Source: Maricaulis maris MCS10
GTDB taxonomy: Bacteria > Pseudomonadota > Alphaproteobacteria > Caulobacterales > Maricaulaceae
Direction of reading: 5' to 3'
Length of the DNA: 64,000 bases
Assembly (NCBI RefSeq): GCF_000014745.1
Contig: NC_008347.1
Coordinates: 186,001-250,000, forward strand
Positions 9,531 to 17,470 of the stretch are shown piece after piece. A model generated the notes under the pieces. It made no database searches. It was not told the DNA's origin and worked only from the letters and a program-made list of their open reading frames with translations. The translations under genes and the position numbers were made by a program. Positions within the stretch are counted from its first letter, which is position 1. Each line of letters begins with the position of its first letter.

Positions 9531-10826
9531 ATGACTCGGACTAAAACACTTTCCTACCAACCGGCCCGTTGGGTCCTCAATTTGGGCATTGCGAGCTTCC
9601 TGCTCGTGGGCGCTGCAACACAGGCCTTCGGGCAGGATGCATCAGCTGCGGAGCGAACCGCCAGTGGCCAGGGCTATCTTCCAATCCTCTCGGGCGCAGA
9701 CCGGTCTGCGGAAACGTCATGGCATTTGGCGGGCTATGCTGATGCGTCTTTCGTTTTCACCGATCAGGACGGCGGCGATAGCTCATCGCAATTCACCCGC
9801 GTTCGATTTAATCCTGCCTTCCATTTCCAATATCAGGATTTGATCCTGTTCGAAGCGGAAGCCGAGATTGAGAACACAGACGAGGGCACTGAATTTACAC
9901 TCGAATACGCGCAGGCCAACATCTTGGCTCACCCCAACGCGGTGGTGGTTCTAGGTCAATTCCTGAGCCCTGTAGGCCAGTTCCAAGAACGCCTCCACCC
10001 ATCCTGGATTAATCGGATGGCGGATGCGCCGGCGGGCTTTGGTCATGACGGCGTACAACCCGGCTCTGACATGGGTGTAATGGTTCGCGGTGGCTTCAAT
10101 CTCGAGCCGGGGCTTTTGACCTATTCAGTCGCGCTCGGCAACGGTCCCCGCGTTAGTCACGAAGGGGGCCTCGCATTGGAGGCCTTCAATACCGACGACA
10201 ATGACGACAAGGCGATTTCGGGCCGTGTGGGTTTCTTGCCGATGCCCGGACTTGAAATTGGTGCTTCGTTCCTGAGTGGACGGGTGTCCGGTGTCGAGGC
10301 CGAAGAAGAAGAGGGCGGTCACGCTGATGCCAAGCCGTTCGACAAACTCGGTTCGGAAACCGAGGAAGACGATCACGGGCTGGAGCTCTCTGACGCTGAT
10401 GTGGCGTTGTGGGGCTTTGACGTCGCTTACACCGGTGGCGCCTGGGATCTACGAGCCGAATACCTCAACTCAACTCGTGACCCGATCAATACCGGGTTTG
10501 AAGGCGCGGAGGGAATCGCGACCCTGCCGGAGCTAGAAAGCACGGCTTGGTATGTCCAAGCCGCCTACCGTCTTTCCGGCACGGCTGAGCAACCTTGGCT
10601 CGGACGCGTCGAACCGACCATGCGCTATGGCGAGTACGAAGTAGAGGGCCTCGACGAGTTGGCTGAAGAGGCTGCGGAGCAGCGCTGGGATGTCGGTGTG
10701 AACTATTGGCTCGCGCCATCCATCGTCACCCGCGGTGTTGTTCAGCAACGCGAATTTACAGCCAGACATGATGACGACGTACAGGAGGAGACACGCGTAC
10801 TGCTTCAATTCTCGTATGGCTTCTAA
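9531..10826 (+). CDS. Outer-membrane porin, phosphate-selective porin O/P-like
   Basis: A 431-residue protein with a signal peptide ending near AATQAFGQD, then alternating beta-strand pattern (YADASFVFTDQD, LGQFLSPVGQF, RPGLEIGASFLSG-like strands) and a C-terminal strand ending in F, typical of outer-membrane barrels. GAGGG lies a few bases before the chosen ATG; upstream in-frame starts would cross the hairpin and are unlikely. An acidic/His insertion (EAEEEEGGHAD) falls in a loop around residue 250. Relatives occur next to metal-resistance and respiratory genes. It may admit anions or a copper complex, but no substrate can be read from the sequence. Confidence 0.75.
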   Translation: MTRTKTLSYQPARWVLNLGIASFLLVGAATQAFGQDASAAERTASGQGYLPILSGADRSAETSWHLAGYADASFVFTDQDGGDSSSQFTRVRFNPAFHFQYQDLILFEAEAEIENTDEGTEFTLEYAQANILAHPNAVVVLGQFLSPVGQFQERLHPSWINRMADAPAGFGHDGVQPGSDMGVMVRGGFNLEPGLLTYSVALGNGPRVSHEGGLALEAFNTDDNDDKAISGRVGFLPMPGLEIGASFLSGRVSGVEAEEEEGGHADAKPFDKLGSETEEDDHGLELSDADVALWGFDVAYTGGAWDLRAEYLNSTRDPINTGFEGAEGIATLPELESTAWYVQAAYRLSGTAEQPWLGRVEPTMRYGEYEVEGLDELAEEAAEQRWDVGVNYWLAPSIVTRGVVQQREFTARHDDDVQEETRVLLQFSYGF

Positions 10827-10844
10827 TCAAGGAGGGATTTTTAA

Positions 10845-11507
10845 ATGGTACGAGCGGAACTATTGCTCGGCGTAGCAGCGGTCTTCGTGACCGCTGCTGT
10901 CGTCGCTCAGGAGGACACGGCAGAAATGCCGGCGCCTCAGTCGGAGAGCCGTTACGATTTTTCAGCTGATCAGGTTGGACGCGGCGCGCAAGCGTGGGTC
11001 GACACTTGCGGTCGGTGTCATAATATCCGATCGCCTGGAGAACTTACGCCAGATCTGTGGGATGTCTCGGTGACGCACATGCGAGTGAGAGCGAACATTC
11101 CTCAGGATGTTGCCGAAGATATTCGCGCCTTCTTGATGTCGAGTTCGGCAAGCCTGACCGAGCCGGAGAACGATCTCTCGATACCGACGAGTTTCGGTTA
11201 TGACTTGTCCCGTGCCGATCTTGCGAATGGACAGGACGTCTACGAGCAAACTTGCATCGCGTGTCACGGCGAGAGCGGTGGTGGCGCGTTTGAGGGCATG
11301 CCGTCTCTTTCTGGTCCGGACGGGCGCCTCGCACAGTCTGATGAGGTTCTCTTAGAGCGCATGATCAATGGCTTTCAAAGCCAGGGCTCCTTCATGGCAA
11401 TGCCCTCAATGGGCGGCAATCCGGATCTGACCGATCAGGATATGGCGGACACCTTGGTCTACCTCAGATCCCTGCTGGAGGCCCCGGCCCCGGAGGAGGT
11501 GGAGTGA
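10845..11507 (+). CDS. Diheme cytochrome c
   Basis: A 220-residue exported cytochrome with a signal peptide (MVRAELLLGVAAVFVTAAVVAQ) and two haem-attachment motifs, CGRCH at 55-59 and CIACH at 137-141, each opening a class I cytochrome domain. A distal methionine is plausible in the second domain (SFMAMPSMGG). A GGAGG sits 9 bases before the ATG. It starts 18 bases after the porin gene and precedes the Rieske protein, so it could accept electrons from the Rieske cluster or pseudoazurin. The acidic proline-rich tail is unremarkable. Function as an electron carrier is firm; the terminal acceptor is unknown. Confidence 0.9.
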   Translation: MVRAELLLGVAAVFVTAAVVAQEDTAEMPAPQSESRYDFSADQVGRGAQAWVDTCGRCHNIRSPGELTPDLWDVSVTHMRVRANIPQDVAEDIRAFLMSSSASLTEPENDLSIPTSFGYDLSRADLANGQDVYEQTCIACHGESGGGAFEGMPSLSGPDGRLAQSDEVLLERMINGFQSQGSFMAMPSMGGNPDLTDQDMADTLVYLRSLLEAPAPEEVE

Positions 11508-11613
11508 GTGACGTACATTGGCTGAAGGGTTTTCATCTTCACGATCACCAATGTAAGAGCGGGGCGCGCAAGTGCGGGCCCCGCACCTCCTCCCGCAAAT
11601 TACGGAGGTTAAT

Positions 11614-12141
11614 ATGGCCGAACAAAAAACGCGCCGAGACTTCATTTATATCGCAGCAACCGGCGGTACCGTGGTTGGAATCGGGTTGTCAGCTTGGCCA
11701 TTTCTCGACAGCTTCAATCCGGCAGCGGATACGCTCGCAGCCGGCACTACGGAAGTAGACGTGTCAGCACTAGAACCGGGTGAACGCGTAACTGTGGCTT
11801 GGCGGGAGCGCCCCGTCTTCATCGAGCGACGCACGCCTCAAACTTTGGCCCTTGCGCGCGCAGATGACGATGATCCCAATCTGATCGACCCTGAAATTGA
11901 TGCCGACCGAGTTAAAGATGAGGAGTGGCTGGTCGTAATCGGTGTCTGCACACATTTGGGATGTGTACCTCTTGGTCAGTCCGCTGGCGATAATCGTGGC
12001 CGGTTTGGTGGTTGGTATTGCCCCTGTCACGGCTCGGTATACGACGTTTCTGGCCGTGTTCGACGTGGTCCGGCACCAACAAACCTAGAAATTCCACCAT
12101 ATCAGTTTACGGCGCCGTTGCGTATCCGCATCGGAGATTGA
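11614..12141 (+). CDS. Rieske [2Fe-2S] protein, PetA-like, without cytochrome b or c1 neighbours
   Basis: A 175-residue protein with a twin-arginine start (KTRRDFIYIAATGG), a membrane anchor and both Rieske boxes, CTHLGC (112-117) and CPCHG (136-140), so cluster ligands and the disulfide pair are complete. ACGGAGG precedes the ATG at 11614. In bc1 complexes petA is followed by petB and petC; here none is present, and the next frame is a ppk2 remnant. It may be a spare Rieske subunit induced under metal stress, which damages Fe-S clusters, or part of a separate chain with the cytochrome c and pseudoazurin. Both roles are inference. Confidence 0.9.
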   Translation: MAEQKTRRDFIYIAATGGTVVGIGLSAWPFLDSFNPAADTLAAGTTEVDVSALEPGERVTVAWRERPVFIERRTPQTLALARADDDDPNLIDPEIDADRVKDEEWLVVIGVCTHLGCVPLGQSAGDNRGRFGGWYCPCHGSVYDVSGRVRRGPAPTNLEIPPYQFTAPLRIRIGD

Positions 12142-12145
12142 GATC

Positions 12146-12487
12146 GTGATGACCATGGTTCGGCGAGAACACCGCACTGCGCTGAGCGCGCTCGAAATCT
12201 GGCCCGACTACGCTCAGGCGCGAAATGACACGCTCGCCCGCTACGCGCGCGAACACTCGCCTTGGTTGGTTGCGAACGCGGACGACAAACCTAGAGCAGG
12301 GCTCGATCTCATGCGCCTTATCCTGTCGCAAGTTCCGTGTCCGCTTATCGATGAGCATCGCCGCCCGGTCGATGCATCCCGTGTCGGATATTTTTCGACC
12401 GCGAACGAAGCGACAGCTCTCACTTGCACAGCTAATCAATCTCATCAAAGACGAGGTCAATATGAACGCCCAGCGCACAATTCATAA
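12146..12487 (+). pseudogene. ppk2: C-terminal remnant of polyphosphate kinase 2
   Basis: An open frame of 113 codons whose first 80 residues match the end of PPK2 kinases: LEIWPDYAQARNDTLARYA, APW/SPWLVANADDKPRAGLDLMR and LILSQVPCP correspond to the conserved W-DYS-ARDEM...PW-V--DDK-RARLN segment. The N-terminal two thirds, including Walker A and B, are absent; upstream is the Rieske gene. The frame overlaps the phosphoketolase start by 26 bases. It looks like the tail of a gene lost when the Rieske segment was joined to the phosphoketolase segment. An expressed small protein cannot be excluded but would lack kinase motifs. Confidence 0.65.
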
Positions 12488-14900
12488 ACGTCATCACGTC
12501 GAAGCTCGCGCTCGGGACTTTCGGACCCATGATGCAGATTTCGCGCAATGGGCAGCGGGGTATGGGGTAATCGAGCACGAACCGGCGACACAGTGCCGTG
12601 TGCACGCGCTCGCAGATGAGCTGGTCGCGACGGGCCGATACGGATCTCGTACCGACGTTTTCGCGCTCTTCCGGGCCGCCGACATGATATCAAGCGCAGG
12701 AATGTGGTTGGTCGCTCACATGACCTATGCGCAGAGCGTGTACCTCGACGGCCGCCCTCTCGATTCCCAGGAGTTTAAGTCCAATCCGGAAGGCCACACC
12801 GGCGGCGCGCTTAATATGGTGCCCGCTTACACCGGATACCTTCTCGCAAACTCGTTGTCCGGTGAGACCCGGTCTTGGGTAATGGGGCAGGGGCACTGCG
12901 TTGCAGCGATTGATGCGGTCAACGTGCTTGTCAACAATCTTTCCGAGGCTCAAGCCAGCCACTACGGTCTCAGTGACGAACAGCTCTCCAAACTCGTGAC
13001 AGACTTCTATTCCTGTGAGATTGGGGCCGATGGGCGCCCCTTGTCGCCGCTTGGAAGTCATGTCAATGCCACGACAGCGGGTGGGATGATTGAGGGCGGA
13101 TATTTAGGCTTTGCTGAATTGCTTTATCCCCACATGCCTCTGCCCGACGAAAAGCTCGTTGCCTTCTTAAGCGACGGGGCGTTTGAAGAGCAACGCGGTT
13201 CTGATTGGGCGCCTCGATGGTGGCGGGCAGAAGATACCGGCTTGGTCGCCCCGATTATGATTGCGAATGGCCGACGGATCGATCAACGCTCGAGTATGGC
13301 CCAGGACGGAGGAACAGATTGGTTTGCGGAGCACTTAAAACTAAACGGCTTTGACCCGATCAGTTTGGATGGCCGAGATCCCGCATCATTCGCTTGGGGA
13401 GTCTTGCAAATCGAGTCGCGTTTAAGTGCCTGCTCGGAGGCGATCAAGCGGGGTGAGGCCGAATACCCTGTACCCCTTCACTATGGTGTTGCCGAGACTG
13501 TCAAAGGCTTCGGGTTTCCCGGAGCCGGAACTAATCGAGCGCATAATCTGCCTTTGGGCGCAAATCCACGCGACGACGAGACCGCTCGCGAGTTATTCAA
13601 TACAGCGGCTCGAAAATTGTACGTCCCACTTGAAGAGCTAAACGCCGCTGCAAACGCGCTCAACAATCACAAGGAGGTGGCGCGCCCTAAAGAACGTGAC
13701 CACCCGATGGTAGCGCGCGAACCGATTGAACCTAGGTATCCGAATCCACGCTGGGACCGGACCAACAAGCCCTCATCTCCTATGGAGGCGATCGATGCGT
13801 ATGCCGCAGAGCTGTTTGCCCTAAACAAAGATGTACGCATCCGGGTCGGTAATCCGGACGAAATGCGGTCCAATCGAATGAACGCCACATTGGATCTGCT
13901 CAAGCACCGTGTGACCGCGCCTGAGCCAGGTATCGCTGAAGCCGTTGATGGAGGCGTGATCACAGCCTTGAATGAGGAGGCTGTTATATGTGCAGCCCTG
14001 GCAAATAAGGGTGGGATATCGCTCGCTGTCTCCTATGAAGCGTTCGCGGTGAAAATGCTTGGGGCTATTCGTCAGGATCTGATTTTCACGCGCCATTTAA
14101 AAGAGTCCGGCAAATCTCGCTTCTGGCTCAGCATGCCGCTGATCACGTCTTCGCACACGTGGGAGAACGGAAAAAACGAGCTTTCCCATCAAGACACCAC
14201 ACTCTCAGAAGCGCTCTTGGGCGAAATGTCAGATACTTGTCGTGTCCAATTTCCCGCTGATTGGAATAGTGCTCTCGCCATGATCGACGCGGTTTACAAA
14301 TCACGTGGCGAGTTTTGGAATATCGTGTGCCCGAAGCGGGCTGTGTCTTCGGTTTTTTCGCGACAAGAAGCGGAGCGTTTGTGCGCCGACGGCGCGATCC
14401 GTGTGAGCGGCTCGGGGCAAGAATCTCTTATTTTAGCAGCGATCGGCGCATATCAACTGGAACAAACGCTCAAAGCGGCTGAGCGCCTGGAGCGCTCTGG
14501 TATGTCCCATAGCATTGTCTATATCGCTGAACCGGGACGTTTCCGCTTCCCCAGAGATGAGATCGAGGCGGAGGCTTGCGTATCCCAAGCCCTGGTCGAA
14601 GAGCTATTTCCTCCTCACGCTCAGGCTCGTGTCTTTGCGGTTCATACCCGCGCTGAGGCGATGTCGGGATGTTTAAGGCCGCTCGATACTGGAGCGCGCC
14701 GATCCGCTTTTCTCGGATTTCGGAACCGCGGTGGCACGTTCGATGTTAGCGGGATGTTGTTTGCCAACGGCATGACCTGGGCGCACATCGTAGAACGGGC
14801 ATGTCATGTAAGTGGAAAACGAGTTGAGACGTGCCTTTCAAAAGCCGAGCTTGAAATCGTTCGCGGCGTTCGGGCACCGACAATGGAGTTTTGGAAGTAG
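12462..14900 (+). CDS. xfp: Phosphoketolase family protein (divergent xylulose-5-P/fructose-6-P phosphoketolase)
   Basis: A thiamine-diphosphate enzyme of 812 residues, the normal family length, expected to split a ketose phosphate with phosphate to give acetyl phosphate and an aldose phosphate. GAGGT lies just before the ATG at 12462. Recognisable blocks include SNPEGHTGGALNMVPAY, GSHVNATTAGGMIEGGYLG, SDGAFEEQRGSDW and ENGKNELSHQDTTL. Several differ from the classical forms (GQGHCVAA instead of GPGHGGP-, SDGAFEEQRG instead of GDGEAETG), so this is a divergent subfamily and the substrate may differ. Acetate kinase is encoded nearby on the opposite strand and would use the acetyl phosphate. 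No obvious copy of the repeated promoter motif precedes it. Confidence 0.85.
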   Translation: MNAQRTIHKRHHVEARARDFRTHDADFAQWAAGYGVIEHEPATQCRVHALADELVATGRYGSRTDVFALFRAADMISSAGMWLVAHMTYAQSVYLDGRPLDSQEFKSNPEGHTGGALNMVPAYTGYLLANSLSGETRSWVMGQGHCVAAIDAVNVLVNNLSEAQASHYGLSDEQLSKLVTDFYSCEIGADGRPLSPLGSHVNATTAGGMIEGGYLGFAELLYPHMPLPDEKLVAFLSDGAFEEQRGSDWAPRWWRAEDTGLVAPIMIANGRRIDQRSSMAQDGGTDWFAEHLKLNGFDPISLDGRDPASFAWGVLQIESRLSACSEAIKRGEAEYPVPLHYGVAETVKGFGFPGAGTNRAHNLPLGANPRDDETARELFNTAARKLYVPLEELNAAANALNNHKEVARPKERDHPMVAREPIEPRYPNPRWDRTNKPSSPMEAIDAYAAELFALNKDVRIRVGNPDEMRSNRMNATLDLLKHRVTAPEPGIAEAVDGGVITALNEEAVICAALANKGGISLAVSYEAFAVKMLGAIRQDLIFTRHLKESGKSRFWLSMPLITSSHTWENGKNELSHQDTTLSEALLGEMSDTCRVQFPADWNSALAMIDAVYKSRGEFWNIVCPKRAVSSVFSRQEAERLCADGAIRVSGSGQESLILAAIGAYQLEQTLKAAERLERSGMSHSIVYIAEPGRFRFPRDEIEAEACVSQALVEELFPPHAQARVFAVHTRAEAMSGCLRPLDTGARRSAFLGFRNRGGTFDVSGMLFANGMTWAHIVERACHVSGKRVETCLSKAELEIVRGVRAPTMEFWK

Positions 14901-14902
14901 TT

Positions 14903-14930
14903 TAAGGGATGGGAGGCGCCGGCGCGTAAT
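14903..14930 (+). promoter_or_regulatory. Putative ECF-type promoter (regulon motif) for the PII-like gene
   Basis: TAAGGG at 14903-14908, 16-bp spacer, CGTAAT at 14925-14930, with GCGCGTAAT context as in other copies. It is directly after the phosphoketolase stop and 32 bases before the next start codon. One mismatch to the usual first block. Confidence 0.65.
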
Positions 14931-14962
14931 CTCCATGAGCATGTCTTTCACGGAGATCTCCG

Positions 14963-15271
14963 ATGGCAATGAAGAACCTGACAGCAATTATCAGCCCAGA
15001 GATGGTCGAACCTGTAGAGGAACGGCTACGCCGATTAAGTGTGCCCGGCCTGAGTGTTTCGCACACGAAAGGGTATGGCGCGTACAAGAATTTCTATCAA
15101 CGCGATTTAATGACGACGAAGGCTCGGCTTCAGCTTTTTCTCGCTGAAGAACACGTTGCAGATGTGGTGGATGCTATACGTGATGTTATGGGACCTGCCG
15201 CGGAGGACGGGGGCATCCTAGCCGTATCGCCCGTTGACGGGTTTTATCACCTTTCTGACCAAACGGCGTAG
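14963..15271 (+). CDS. PII-like small regulatory protein
   Basis: A 102-residue protein with the ferredoxin-like PII fold pattern: an initial strand (MKNLTAIISPEMVEPVEERL), a GYGAYKNFY region at the T-loop position, and a C-terminal ILAVSPVDGFYHL strand resembling the GKIFV-P-D--V-IR end of PII. Stand-alone members of this type sit beside metal efflux pumps and carbon-metabolism genes and may bind a nucleotide or metal, but the ligand here is unknown. The ATG directly abuts a perfect 12-bp palindrome CGGAGATCTCCG (14951-14962) that contains the ribosome-binding site, and a copy of the regulon promoter lies upstream. Confidence 0.7.
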   Translation: MAMKNLTAIISPEMVEPVEERLRRLSVPGLSVSHTKGYGAYKNFYQRDLMTTKARLQLFLAEEHVADVVDAIRDVMGPAAEDGGILAVSPVDGFYHLSDQTA

Positions 15272-15365
15272 CGCACCGCGAGACTGAACCTGTCAAACAA
15301 AAGAGTGTGGTTGCATCGAGAGGTGCGGTCCCGATCGCGGCGCCTCAAGGCTTTGTTTTAAGATA

Positions 15366-16553
15366 TCAAATATTGGGTAACGTAGAGCGCAGGCCACTCA
15401 CATGCCGCGCAATCACCGCGTTCTCATCGCACCGAACTGCAAAAACTTTTGTGCCCTTAGCGCCTTCGAGATGCGGAGCTTTGTTCCCCGATTTTTTTAA
15501 ATTGCGCATGTCGAGCCCGAAATGAGTAAGTCGCTGGCAAATACGCTCCCGAATCTCTGTGCTGCCGGCACCGATACCCCCTGTAAACACTATTCCGTCC
15601 AGCCCACCTAACGGCACGGTCAAGCCGGCGATGTGCTTCGCGGTATGATAACAAAAGTAGTCTACCGCATCGCGTGCTGAAGGCTGTTCGGCGACGCGCT
15701 CGATGAGTTCATGCATATCGCCAGACAGACCCGAAAGTCCGCTCAATCCAGCATTCTCATTGAGCAATTTTCGAAGCGCGCAGACGGTCATGTCTAAATT
15801 CTCCGCAACATAGAGCGCGGCGCCAAAATCAATGTCGCCGGACCGGGTCGCCATCGGTAGACCGGAGACGGGCGTTAGCCCCATAGTCGTGTCCACGCTT
15901 TGACCGTTGAGAATGGCTGTGGCGGAGGCTCCTGACCCCAAATGCGCGACGATAAGCCGTGAAGGCAATTGCTCTGGCCCCTGGGACTGAAACCAATCCA
16001 AAACATATTCGCAGGACAGGCCGTGAAAACCGTAGCGCCTTACTGGATGCGACACGAAATCTCTGGGCAATCCTGTGTCTTGGGCGAGGTCCGGCAAGTT
16101 ATGATGAAAATGGGTATCGAACACGGCATATTGCGGCAACTTGCCCAGGCGGACGGCGGCCGCATCGAGCGCCTCGAGACTGGCGGGCATATGTAGAGGC
16201 GCAAAGCGGGCGGCACGCTCGAGCTGCGAGCGTGCCGTTGGCCCGATCAACACAGGTTGGCTAAAAAACCCGCCATCATGGACGAATCTGTGTCCGACCA
16301 CCTCAACGTCGTCGAGCCAATGCTCGCTGTCTAACAGGTAGAGAAGGTGGTGAACGGCCTGATGGTGCGTTTCCAGTTTGTATCGCCAGTTTTCTGCCGT
16401 ATTGGCATCTTTCGCTCGGAACTTTATGCGCGCTTCGTTGTGGCCAATCTTCCCGCATGAGATCCTTACGCGTTCGGTTACCCGATTTCCAACCACATCA
16501 TGGACGGCGAGGCGAACGCTCGAGGAACCGCAATTGATCGTCAAAACACGCAT
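15366..16553 (-). CDS. ackA: Acetate kinase
   Basis: A 395-residue ASKHA-fold kinase converting acetyl phosphate and ADP to acetate and ATP. Motifs are NCGSSSVRLAV at the N-terminus, VGHRFVHDG, FDTHFHHNLP, RYGFHGLS, VAHLGSGASA and FTGGIGAGS, all in the usual order. It is the last gene of a minus-strand operon. Its start overlaps the prs stop in a TAATG arrangement, so translation is coupled. Together with the phosphoketolase on the opposite strand it gives an ATP-yielding route from pentose phosphates to acetate. Confidence 0.93.
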   Translation of the reverse strand: MRVLTINCGSSSVRLAVHDVVGNRVTERVRISCGKIGHNEARIKFRAKDANTAENWRYKLETHHQAVHHLLYLLDSEHWLDDVEVVGHRFVHDGGFFSQPVLIGPTARSQLERAARFAPLHMPASLEALDAAAVRLGKLPQYAVFDTHFHHNLPDLAQDTGLPRDFVSHPVRRYGFHGLSCEYVLDWFQSQGPEQLPSRLIVAHLGSGASATAILNGQSVDTTMGLTPVSGLPMATRSGDIDFGAALYVAENLDMTVCALRKLLNENAGLSGLSGLSGDMHELIERVAEQPSARDAVDYFCYHTAKHIAGLTVPLGGLDGIVFTGGIGAGSTEIRERICQRLTHFGLDMRNLKKSGNKAPHLEGAKGTKVFAVRCDENAVIARHVSGLRSTLPNI

Positions 16554-17470
16554 TATTTGGGTGCGTCCGCGTTCGACGAAAGTTCGACCAGTAAATCGCT
16601 ACACCCTGCGGCAACCAAAGGCGCAACGGAGATTTCGTTTGTTGGGTGGCGGACAGTGTCACAAGTAAGGATGTGCCGGGCCCCTGCCTCATGAAGTGCC
16701 AGGAACGCGTCGTCGGCAAAAATAGCGTGAACCCCGATACAAACTGGTGGCGGCAGGCCTGCCTTTTGAAGATTACCAACCGTCTCGATCATCGTGCGGG
16801 CGGTAGAAATGATATCATCAACCAAAATAGGAATACGATCTTGCCATACCTCGACTTTGGGTAGGGAAATCTCGACATCACGATCACCGTGGCGGGTTTT
16901 GTGCAGGACGGTGAACGGCACACCCGCGGTTTGGGCTACAGCACTCACCCATTGTTCGCTCTCGCTGTCGGGTCCGACAATTAAGGCTCCGGGAACGTGC
17001 TCGGCGATCCATGCCGCGATCGTATCGGCAGCGTGGAGCACGCGGTTGGGGATGTCGTAAACCTCCGATAAATCGTGGTAGCGGTGAAGATGCGGGTCAA
17101 TTGTGACAAGGCCGTCAAACCACGCGCTCAGGCTTTTCGCGAAATAGGTAGAAGAGACCGCCTCGCCTGGCTGAAACCGGTTATCCTGACGCATATAGGC
17201 TAAGTATGGTGCGATCAGCACGACACGGCGCGCCCCGAGTTCTCTGGCCGTTGCCGCCGCGAAGACGAGCGGTAGGAATTTCTTGTCCGGTCGATCCAGG
17301 CTGCAAACTAAGACCACTTCGCGGTTTGCTACTGGCGTGTCGAACCGTAGATAAGTCTCGTCATCCGGGAAGGCCTTTGAGAAGAGATGGCCGGTTTCCG
17401 CTGACAATTCCTCTGCGATGCGGCGGGCAATTTGAGCGCTGTCATCAAACGCAAATACTAGCGGGGGCAT
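16553..17470 (-). CDS. prs: Ribose-phosphate pyrophosphokinase-like protein
   Basis: A 305-residue phosphoribosyltransferase-fold protein of the PRPP synthase family. The PRPP loop ILVDDIISTARTMIE is present, as are the DNRFQPGEA(V) and HLHRYHDL segments of the ATP and ribose-5-phosphate sites. It is a divergent, archaeal-like branch rather than the housekeeping form. It overlaps the phosphorylase gene upstream by 13 bases and ackA downstream. PRPP synthases normally make PRPP from ribose-5-phosphate and ATP. Beside an AMP/thymidine phosphorylase, a role in processing ribose phosphates released from nucleotides is plausible, perhaps in reverse, but not shown. Confidence 0.85.
   Translation of the reverse strand: MPPLVFAFDDSAQIARRIAEELSAETGHLFSKAFPDDETYLRFDTPVANREVVLVCSLDRPDKKFLPLVFAAATARELGARRVVLIAPYLAYMRQDNRFQPGEAVSSTYFAKSLSAWFDGLVTIDPHLHRYHDLSEVYDIPNRVLHAADTIAAWIAEHVPGALIVGPDSESEQWVSAVAQTAGVPFTVLHKTRHGDRDVEISLPKVEVWQDRIPILVDDIISTARTMIETVGNLQKAGLPPPVCIGVHAIFADDAFLALHEAGARHILTCDTVRHPTNEISVAPLVAAGCSDLLVELSSNADAPK

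Noticed and set aside
9521-9548. TGAGGG before the porin gene as a regulon promoter
   Set aside because: No CGTAA-type block at the right distance, and the start codon lies within the spacer.
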